A stretch of 7,838 nucleotides of DNA. Origin: Candidatus Aenigmatarchaeota archaeon. Lineage in GTDB: Archaea > Aenigmatarchaeota > Aenigmatarchaeia > PWEA01. Below are positions 1-4,766 of this stretch, piece by piece. The position numbers were made by a program, and so were the translations under genes. Each line of letters starts with the position of its first letter. Position 1 is the stretch's first letter. Location: positions 1 through 7,838 of the forward strand of contig PUKU01000054.1 of the NCBI GenBank assembly GCA_003550625.1, in the 5' to 3' direction. The notes below the pieces were generated by a model that was not told the DNA's origin, did no database searches, and was given only the letters and a program-made list of their open reading frames with translations.

Positions 1-894
1 CATCACAAACCATGTCATGGGCACATCTATTTTCTTCCTGCCCCTTATCGTAGATATTTCCTCCTGTCTCCTGGCTTCCACCCTCTTCCTGTATATCCTT
101 CTTGAAAGCAGACCGACCAGTAGACCACGTACACTCCATCCTGATGAGAGATGACCAAAGTAAGATACATCGAGCACCGATACCTTTCCTGGCTCGAGTA
201 TATCTTCGATAGACAGGCCTTCCTTTGAAAATATTCCCCAGTCCCTGGCCGATAGGAATCTATTTTCCAGTGCTTGCTTTACCTCCTCTTGCGACCTTTT
301 ATCTCTTTCTATGGTATCTATTATATCGTCTATCCCATAGTTACCCGAACCCTCGAGTTTCCTCATTACCCTCTCTAGAAGCACGCCGAGGGAATCGGTC
401 AGAGAAACTTCGAAGGCCAGCGACCAGTCCTCCGTTGAAAGTTCGGAGGCCCTTATAGAAAAAGTGTCGTCGAACGGTATGTCCTCTTCCTTGTAGCTCT
501 TTTCAAATCCTTCAGGTATATACACAGAGGCATCGAAGCTCTTGGGTTCCAAGCCCCAGTCCTTGAGAAGTTCTATCTGCTGTTCGTTTGGATTTTTAAG
601 GCTCCACCATATTCCCATCGTGTCTATCATCAACATACAGAGGTTATTGCGTATCTCTTCAGGTAGAAGAAAAAACTCTTCGGCGACCACTGCACCTGTG
701 TACGACTTTCCCTGTCCCCTCTTTCCACATATCAGGGAGACGTGTGGCCTTGCAACATCCAGATTAACGGGGTTTGTTAGGTTCGCCTCCTCTCCCTCAC
801 CCACGAGATGTCTGCCAAAGAAGATAGAACCTTTCTTTCCGTACTTTTTTCTATCGTCCTCATCTCTGCCTATGATTATTTCCCTTAGAGGCAT
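1..894 (-). CDS. DUF87/HerA-like P-loop ATPase, 3' part missing
   Basis: The frame is open from ATG at 894 to the window edge (298 codons seen), so the C-terminal part is cut off. Visible: a short N-terminal segment (GRDEDDR at 9-15, FFGRHLVGEG at 25-34), Walker A GKRGQGKS at residues 57-64, and a hydrophobic strand MTWFVM at the very end, where the Walker B acid (usually D-E-A-H in this family) should come next. This fits the FtsK-HerA superfamily of hexameric NTPases (COG0433/DUF87). Canonical HerA carries a HAS-barrel of roughly 100 or more residues before Walker A; only 56 residues precede it here, so this is probably a HerA relative rather than HerA itself. No NurA is seen, though it could lie outside the window. 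The gene has its own TATA box 26 nt upstream and looks leaderless, so it is probably transcribed separately from the M50-like gene 40 nt upstream. The family is clear; the role (DNA translocation or other) is not. Confidence 0.82.
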   Translation of the reverse strand, partial: MPLREIIIGRDEDDRKKYGKKGSIFFGRHLVGEGEEANLTNPVNLDVARPHVSLICGKRGQGKSYTGAVVAEEFFLLPEEIRNNLCMLMIDTMGIWWSLKNPNEQQIELLKDWGLEPKSFDASVYIPEGFEKSYKEEDIPFDDTFSIRASELSTEDWSLAFEVSLTDSLGVLLERVMRKLEGSGNYGIDDIIDTIERDKRSQEEVKQALENRFLSARDWGIFSKEGLSIEDILEPGKVSVLDVSYFGHLSSGWSVRGLLVGLLSRRIYRKRVEARRQEEISTIRGRKKIDVPMTWFVM

Positions 895-915
895 ATCTAA
901 GATTGGTGTTCCTTG

Positions 916-924
916 ATTTAAAAG
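916..924 (-). promoter_or_regulatory. TATA-like box for the HerA-like ATPase gene
   Basis: Read on the minus strand this is CTTTTAAAT, centred about 26 nt before the ATG at 894. That places transcription start at or next to the start codon, giving a leaderless mRNA. No Shine-Dalgarno sequence is seen between the box and the ATG. Confidence 0.5.
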
Positions 925-934
925 TTATACGAGA

Positions 935-1525
935 CTAAAGAACTACTAAAAGTCCCACGAGGCCTGATAGTGCAACAAGGAAGGCCACAAACCACAGTAT
1001 CTCGCCGTATCCAAGTACATACTTTCCGTCAATGGGTGGGTACGGTATGAGGTTTGATATACCCAGCCAGAAGTTTACAAGCGAAACAAGCCAAAGAGTC
1101 CAGATTCCTGTAAAGCTGTAGAGTCCTAGAAATACGGTACCCAGTATTAGATTCATCAGTGGTCCCGTCAACGAAACTATTCCAAAGTCTCGGCCGGTTC
1201 CTGTTTCTCTTTCCTTGTCCCACCTTGCAGTTCCCGTGGCCTTCATTCTGGTTAAAAGCGGTACTGCGACAACGACCATTCCCTGGCTCAGTATACCTGA
1301 AACCAACGTTACAATTATGCCTATACCAGAGAGAGACGTCTTTGTTTCTATCCCTTCGAGCTTCAAGGCCTGATGGTGTCCTATATGGTGGGCGACAAAG
1401 CTAAGAAAAACTATGGAAAAACATAGAATAAAGAAACCTGGGCTTATGTTCTGCACTGTGAAGGCACCGGAGATTACTAACGTAGAGATTAGTATATTTC
1501 TCCATCCTTCCTTTCCGAAAAGCAT
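935..1525 (-). CDS. M50 site-2-protease-like membrane protein lacking the HExxH glutamate
   Basis: 196 residues with several hydrophobic segments (about 10-25, 28-48, 65-90, 115-138, 140-160, 174-196). The order of motifs matches the site-2 protease family M50 (COG1994): a zinc-motif position at 46-50, a middle G-x-x-x-L-T-G-P-L-M-N segment at 115-125, and NLIPYPPIDG at 158-167, which resembles the N-x2-P-x4-DG motif carrying the third zinc ligand (D166). The first motif reads HHIGH instead of HExxH: both His ligands remain, but the catalytic Glu (position 47) is His. The protein may therefore bind zinc without normal hydrolysis, or act as a pseudoprotease. Its ATG overlaps the TAA of the KH gene by one base (TAATG), which indicates translational coupling. 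It is the last gene of a run that also holds an S16 protease and a TraB-family protein. The substrate is unknown. The fold family is fairly sure; activity is doubtful. Confidence 0.8.
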   Translation of the reverse strand: MLFGKEGWRNILISTLVISGAFTVQNISPGFFILCFSIVFLSFVAHHIGHHQALKLEGIETKTSLSGIGIIVTLVSGILSQGMVVVAVPLLTRMKATGTARWDKERETGTGRDFGIVSLTGPLMNLILGTVFLGLYSFTGIWTLWLVSLVNFWLGISNLIPYPPIDGKYVLGYGEILWFVAFLVALSGLVGLLVVL

Positions 1526-1749
1526 TATTCGTCATCTTCCTTTATTACTTCTATTTCTCTGCCGAGTACTTTTTCGGCTGCGCGTATGTTGGATCCACCG
1601 GGTCCGATTGCCTTTCCTATCATACCTTCGTCGACATCTATCCTTATGATATCGCCGTCCTCCATGACCTCATTGATTCCCACGTCCAGCATCTTCTCCA
1701 ACTTTGCTTTGATATCTTCCGCGATATTATCACCCCTTCTCTGTACCAT
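1525..1749 (-). CDS. Small single-KH-domain RNA-binding protein, NusA-like
   Basis: 74 residues from ATG at 1749. A TTG three codons upstream (1758) would add MLF but has nothing to favour it. The KH signature G-M-I-G-K-A-I-G-P-G-G-S-N-I-R lies around residues 42-56, with the GxxG loop as GPGG. It is preceded by strand-rich sequence (IIRIDVDEG) and followed by a second helix and an acidic tail (KEDDE). This resembles the second KH domain of archaeal NusA, but archaeal NusA usually has two KH domains in about 140 residues, so this is a one-domain relative rather than nusA. It probably binds single-stranded RNA. The gene lies 12 nt downstream of the TraB-family gene and overlaps the M50-like gene start by one base, in the middle of a membrane proteolysis-like operon. 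No clear ribosome binding site is seen. An RNA target, including the SRP RNA encoded upstream, cannot be told from sequence. Confidence 0.8.
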   Translation of the reverse strand: MVQRRGDNIAEDIKAKLEKMLDVGINEVMEDGDIIRIDVDEGMIGKAIGPGGSNIRAAEKVLGREIEVIKEDDE

Positions 1750-1761
1750 AAATAACAACCG

Positions 1762-2388
1762 TTACTTAAAAGTCTTATCCACGTATTCTACTCCCATTTC
1801 CGATAGCCTGTCCTTGATTCCTGGTAGATGTCCTGCTCCTACGACTGCTAGAACATCTTCGTTTTCCTCTGAGAGCTCATACAGCGCAGAAGACATTATT
1901 TCATCCCTCTTTTCCACTAAAACTCTGTAAAGCTCTGGAGCTCTCTTTGAAAGAAGCTCTGTGCTCTTTTTGACTATATCTTCCGATGGAACCTCTCTTA
2001 GGTTGAAATCGTAACCTCTGATACCTGTGAAGCACATCAGAGCTATTTTGGCCTTTTCAAGTATCCCAAGCTTCTGGAAGTCCTCAAGTGTCTCGTATAT
2101 GGGTCTATCTATAAAATATACCCTTATCTGGTTTTCCATTGCTCTGTCCGTCGCAGTGAGCATCTCTTCGCCTGGAAGAACCCCTGTTTTTTCGGCCAGC
2201 TTTCCCTGGATCCATGAAAGTAATCTGAAAAATATCGAGGGATAGCTACCCTTTCTACCGCTCTTTAGTGCTTCATATCTACCCATGTCAAGCTCCACGG
2301 CTACACAGTCTGCGCCATGGTCGATCTCCTCCTCTATCCTCTTTATTGCTTCGGGTGATATGTGCGATGTTCCGACGAGTCTTATCAT
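1762..2388 (-). CDS. TraB/PrgY-family protein, short form without membrane domain
   Basis: 208 residues. Motifs of the TraB/PrgY/TIKI superfamily appear in order: GTSH (6-9), VELD (31-34) with R37, PGEEMLTATDRA (72-83), IDRP (93-96), a V-E-K-R-D-E-I-M segment (158-164) and VVGAGHLPGI (182-191). These Gly/His/Glu/Arg positions form the presumed metal-dependent active site; TIKI relatives are metalloproteases and bacterial PrgY degrades or blocks a peptide pheromone. Archaeal members of about 390 residues usually end in several transmembrane helices. This one stops after the GxGH motif, so it is likely cytosolic unless tethered by a partner. It starts 3 nt after the stop of the S16 protease gene (TGA-AAC-ATG), which strongly suggests co-expression. 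A peptide substrate is inferred from the family and not shown by the sequence. Confidence 0.85.
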   Translation of the reverse strand: MIRLVGTSHISPEAIKRIEEEIDHGADCVAVELDMGRYEALKSGRKGSYPSIFFRLLSWIQGKLAEKTGVLPGEEMLTATDRAMENQIRVYFIDRPIYETLEDFQKLGILEKAKIALMCFTGIRGYDFNLREVPSEDIVKKSTELLSKRAPELYRVLVEKRDEIMSSALYELSEENEDVLAVVGAGHLPGIKDRLSEMGVEYVDKTFK

Positions 2389-2391
2389 GTT

Positions 2392-3162
2392 TCATCCCAG
2401 GAAATGTTCCAGTGCTTCTTCTATGTATGCTATCTCAACGATCTCTATTTCGACCTCCTCCCTTATATCCGTTTTTTCCTCAACGTACCTTGTTCTGCAT
2501 ATCTCAAAACCACGTACCTCTCTGCAGGTTTCAACCTGTTCGTATTTTACCTGTACTGCCTGGCCATATGGCAGAAGAAACTTTTCAAATCCTTCCTCCT
2601 CGGCTGCCTTGGCCTTTTCAAGTATCCCTCCGACACGGCCTACCCTTCCATCGGGTTCTATGGTTCCTGTCATTACTATACCGTTTCTTATGGTGCTGTT
2701 TTTCAGTGCTGCCATGGTTGCTACCGTGAGTGGTGAGCCTGCACTTGGTCCTCCTATCACATCGAAGTCCAGGGCTATGCTGTATGTCAGATCGTGTTCC
2801 TTTCTTTCGATATCAAGGTATTCCTTGGCATACGAGCTGGCCGTTCTTATAGAATGCTGTATATCGACCCAGAAGAAAAGGTTTTCTATATCCACGAGTA
2901 TCTTACCTGTTCCTTTTTCGGCCCTTACCCATGCAGGCGATACAACTCCCTTCCTGTCCACCGTTGTGCCCACTATGTATACCTTTAAGCCGTCCTCGAG
3001 CGGTTCCTCTGTAACGTTCCACTCTACGTGTTCCACCTCCCTGTGCCTCTCAACCTCCGGTGTTGTCAGCTCCGGTAGGGCCAGAATTGCGAAAAGTACA
3101 CCTGCCACGAATACCAGAACAAGTGCGGCGGATGTCAGAATCTCGTCCTTCATTTTCATCAT
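2392..3162 (-). CDS. Membrane-anchored Lon-type (S16) serine protease, COG1750-like
   Basis: 256 residues. One N-terminal transmembrane anchor (about 8-30) follows K3/K5 and is followed by an acidic stretch, so the rest is predicted outside the cytoplasm. The S16 fold is shown by IGGPSAGSPLTVAT (136-149, nucleophile S140) and GRVGRVGGILEKAKAA (172-187, general base K183). The Ser-Lys spacing of 43 equals that of E. coli Lon (S679/K722). There is no AAA+ ATPase domain, so this is not LonB; it matches the archaeal stand-alone protease group COG1750. The C-terminal part carries C213 and C222, a possible disulfide fitting an external location. The start is ATGATG at 3162/3159. The codon lies 9 nt beyond the end of the SRP RNA, with no TATA box at about 26 nt, so the gene may be read from the SRP RNA promoter. 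It heads a run with TraB-like, KH and M50-like genes. The substrate is unknown; membrane or secreted protein turnover is a reasonable inference. Confidence 0.88.
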   Translation of the reverse strand: MMKMKDEILTSAALVLVFVAGVLFAILALPELTTPEVERHREVEHVEWNVTEEPLEDGLKVYIVGTTVDRKGVVSPAWVRAEKGTGKILVDIENLFFWVDIQHSIRTASSYAKEYLDIERKEHDLTYSIALDFDVIGGPSAGSPLTVATMAALKNSTIRNGIVMTGTIEPDGRVGRVGGILEKAKAAEEEGFEKFLLPYGQAVQVKYEQVETCREVRGFEICRTRYVEEKTDIREEVEIEIVEIAYIEEALEHFLG

Positions 3163-3171
3163 TTATAATAG

Positions 3172-3440
3172 TGACAGGGATTACCGGTTCGATGGATCCA
3201 ACTGAAAAAGTTTACCTGCCTTCCTCCTCGATCCTGCGACCCCCCGAACATGTAGCCCACAGCTTAGGGCTGCTCCCGTCAGGGCCTGACCCGTTTCACA
3301 GTGGAATACATCCCGGAGGACAGGACGTCTACGTTGGAAGACAGGGCTTCCCCAGCCGGAACCACCTGTCCGGCTTTTCGGCCGTCCTGTAGAGGACTTG
3401 GACTGGAGGTGACCCCTAGCCACCCGGCCTATCCCTGTCA
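3172..3440 (-). ncRNA. ffs: Archaeal signal recognition particle (7S) RNA
   Basis: On the minus strand, helix 8 with its symmetric and asymmetric loops is nearly canonical at 3268-3291 (GGTCAGG...GGGAGCAGCC), the binding site of SRP54. The ends pair perfectly over 9-10 bp (3431-3440 with 3172-3181), forming archaeal helix 1. A long helix 5 is supported by a 10-bp pairing of 3336-3345 with 3215-3224 and a further 6-bp pairing nearby. The 5' domain contains GCCGGGTGGC near 3419-3428, like the Alu domain of other SRP RNAs. Total length is about 270 nt, somewhat short of the usual archaeal 300 or so. The helix 8 tetraloop reads UGAC rather than GGAA. A TATA box lies at 3461-3468. No oligo-T terminator follows; the start codon of the S16 protease gene comes 9 nt later, so the 3' end is probably made by processing. 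Exact ends are inferred from helix 1. Confidence 0.92.
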
Positions 3441-3460
3441 GCCTAAGTTTTATCCCAGAA

Positions 3461-3468
3461 CTTTAAAG
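3461..3468 (-). promoter_or_regulatory. TATA box of the SRP RNA gene
   Basis: CTTTAAAG, preceded on the minus strand by A-rich GAAAACC (possible BRE), is centred about 25 nt before the predicted SRP RNA 5' end at 3440, the standard archaeal distance. The element is its own reverse complement. Confidence 0.65.
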
Positions 3469-3509
3469 GGTTTTCGGTCCGGTTTTAGGCACTACATGGT
3501 TCCAAAGCT

Positions 3510-3518
3510 AATAAATTT
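3510..3518 (+). promoter_or_regulatory. TATA-like box for the small membrane protein gene
   Basis: AATAAATTT is centred about 24 nt before the ATG at 3538, predicting a leaderless transcript. It sits back to back with the SRP RNA promoter, the two boxes being about 50 nt apart. Confidence 0.5.
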
Positions 3519-3537
3519 TTACCACCCATTATAGAAC

Positions 3538-3750
3538 ATGGTTTCCGAACAGAGAGCCGTTTTACTCTGGCTGATAGGGTCGGCCTTGCTCTTTGCAGGC
3601 GTCCGGATAGTGAGCGCTGCCGATAGAAGTATAATAGGAGCCACAGACTTCCGTTACTACAGTGCTCTGGTCCTTGCCTCCGTATTACTCATAGTAGGTG
3701 GGTTTCTTTGGATATCGGTAGGCGGAGCCATCGGACAGGAGCTTCGGTAG
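3538..3750 (+). CDS. Small two-helix membrane protein, function unknown
   Basis: 70 residues, not recognised as a known family. Two hydrophobic segments (about 8-27 and 42-62) are joined by a short polar loop containing D29, R30, D37 and R39; the ends are polar (VSEQR at 2-6, QELR at 67-70), so a hairpin with both ends on one side is likely. The reading frame is supported by a TATA box at the leaderless distance, by lack of overlap with any other gene, and by the GXXX-rich helices typical of real small membrane proteins. It is divergent from the SRP RNA and converges on the EF-Tu-like gene, with 42 nt between the two stop codons. No operon partner is seen and nothing indicates a function. Confidence 0.7.
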   Translation: MVSEQRAVLLWLIGSALLFAGVRIVSAADRSIIGATDFRYYSALVLASVLLIVGGFLWISVGGAIGQELR

Positions 3751-3792
3751 ACCGATGCGAGGAACTTACACATGTTCTTTGGTTCAGAGATA

Positions 3793-4047
3793 TCAGTCCA
3801 CTATCTTAAGTACATCGTCTCCTTCTCTAACACGGTCCTTTACCTTCATGCCTATAACATCCCCTCTGTTTGCCTCCTCCACATCTTCGTGGTCTATCTG
3901 CATAGATTTAACGGTCTGTTCAAAGTCTGTTGTGGAACCTATGAAATGTATCCTGTCACCCACAGTTAGTTTTCCATCCAGATCTATAATTCCAACGGAT
4001 ATGTCCGTAAAGTAGTGTTCTACGGAACCTATTTTTTCCCTTGGCAT
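3793..4047 (-). CDS. EF-Tu domain-2-like beta-barrel protein (translation elongation factor-like)
   Basis: 84 residues from ATG at 4047. The frame stays open to an upstream ATG at 4095, but the later start is chosen because a T-rich TATA element lies 27 nt before it and the family begins at IGSVEHY. The whole protein is one translation-protein beta-barrel: IGSVEHYF (6-13), I-D-L-D-x-x-L-x-V-G-D-R-I (21-33), GSTTDFEQTVKSMQ (37-50), A-N-R-G-D-V-I-G-M-K-V (59-69) and REGDDVLKI (74-82). This is domain 2 of EF-Tu/eEF1A without the GTPase domain; archaea encode stand-alone copies, and the same barrel is found in some U32 peptidases. It cannot hydrolyse GTP. Domain 2 in full factors contacts tRNA or the ribosome, so a role with RNA or ribosomes is inferred only. 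The gene is divergent from Bud32 across about 95 nt holding both promoters. Confidence 0.85.
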   Translation of the reverse strand: MPREKIGSVEHYFTDISVGIIDLDGKLTVGDRIHFIGSTTDFEQTVKSMQIDHEDVEEANRGDVIGMKVKDRVREGDDVLKIVD

Positions 4048-4070
4048 ACAGATATATTGTTTTTCAATCG

Positions 4071-4080
4071 ATAAAAAAGT
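4071..4080 (-). promoter_or_regulatory. TATA-like box for the EF-Tu-like gene
   Basis: ACTTTTTTAT on the minus strand is centred about 27 nt before the ATG at 4047. It supports that start over the upstream ATG at 4095 and predicts a leaderless mRNA. Confidence 0.5.
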
Positions 4081-4103
4081 TACAGCACAGTCCATCCGAA
4101 AAT

Positions 4104-4112
4104 CTATTTAAG
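4104..4112 (+). promoter_or_regulatory. TATA box for the bud32-VLRF1 unit
   Basis: CTATTTAAG is centred about 35 nt before the Bud32 ATG, which predicts a transcript with a leader of about 9 nt. That leader would contain GTGAT (4135-4139), complementary to the 3' end of archaeal 16S rRNA, 3 nt before the ATG. Confidence 0.5.
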
Positions 4113-4142
4113 AGTAGATAGCTATTTTTTCCTTGTGATACT

Positions 4143-4766
4143 ATGCCTGAAATTATAGGAAGAGGAGCCGAAGCCGTTCTGAGAAAGGAGAAGTTCATGG
4201 ACGGCTACTGTGTGGTCAAGGAGAGGCTGAAGAAGAGCTACAGGATCGAGGAGCTGGATACCAGGCTTAGAAAGGAGAGAACCAAGGAGGAGGCGAGACT
4301 GCTTTCCGAGGCCCGGCGTGTCGGTGTACCAACGCCACAGGTTTACGATAGAACCGAAAACGTCCTCGAGGTCGAGTTTCTGGACGGCGAAAGGGTACGG
4401 GATCTCCTCCCTCGCTACGGTGGAGAGAAAAGGCGGGCACTTGCACTTGAAATAGGTGACTATATAGCAAAGCTTCACAACCGCGGTATAGTCCATGGTG
4501 ATCTTACAACATCCAATATGATAGTCGAGGACGATGAGCTGTACTTTATAGATTTTGGACTCGGGTCCTTTTCAGATAGTGTAGAAGATAAGGCAGTCGA
4601 TCTGTACCTTCTATGGGAGGTTCTGGAAAGTACCCACCCCGAATACAGGGACGGGATGTGGAAATGTATAACCGAAGGATATTCCAAACGATGTAGGAGC
4701 TCCGATGAGGTGATGAAAAGGGTGGATGATATTGGAAAGAGGGGTAGATATGTCTCTGACAGATAA
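4143..4766 (+). CDS. bud32: Bud32 atypical kinase/ATPase of the KEOPS complex
   Basis: 207 residues, the normal size of free-standing archaeal Bud32. Visible: a nucleotide loop GRGAEAV (6-12), ATP lysine K26 in VVKER, the family helix from K31 to R59 (YRIEELD, RLRKERTKEEA), GVPTP (61-65), catalytic loop HGDLTTSN (118-125, D120, N125), IDFGLG (136-141), EDKAVDLY (148-155), and a basic tail ending RGRYVSDR. With Kae1, Cgi121 and Pcc1, Bud32 forms KEOPS, which adds threonylcarbamoyl to A37 of ANN-decoding tRNAs; its ATPase activity drives the complex in the cytosol. Many Euryarchaeota have Kae1 fused in front of Bud32; here Bud32 stands alone and no kae1 lies in the window. The coding end overlaps the VLRF1 gene, so the two are likely co-translated. 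All key kinase residues are present. Confidence 0.96.
   Translation: MPEIIGRGAEAVLRKEKFMDGYCVVKERLKKSYRIEELDTRLRKERTKEEARLLSEARRVGVPTPQVYDRTENVLEVEFLDGERVRDLLPRYGGEKRRALALEIGDYIAKLHNRGIVHGDLTTSNMIVEDDELYFIDFGLGSFSDSVEDKAVDLYLLWEVLESTHPEYRDGMWKCITEGYSKRCRSSDEVMKRVDDIGKRGRYVSDR

Noticed and set aside
542..916. Open frame on the plus strand opposite the HerA-like gene
   Set aside because: No recognisable domain; it overlaps an ATPase frame with a clear Walker A motif on the other strand.
2285..3205. 306-codon open frame on the plus strand opposite the S16 protease gene
   Set aside because: Ser/Thr-rich translation without family motifs, running into the SRP RNA; the minus-strand frame has a full S16 catalytic dyad and a membrane anchor.
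3278..3290. GTCAG/CTGAC inverted repeat as a transcription terminator
   Set aside because: It lies in the middle of SRP RNA helix 8 and no T tract follows it on either strand.
3181..3423. Possible small proteins in the SRP RNA region on either strand
   Set aside because: Arg/Gly/Ser/Pro-rich products without motifs; the stretch is explained fully by SRP RNA helices 1, 5 and 8.
3751..3792. Terminator between the convergent small membrane protein and EF-Tu-like genes
   Set aside because: The 42 nt contain only short T runs and no hairpin that I can support.
4048..4095. Upstream start for the EF-Tu-like protein at 4095
   Set aside because: The TATA-like box lies within this extension, 27 nt before the ATG at 4047, and family similarity begins just after 4047.
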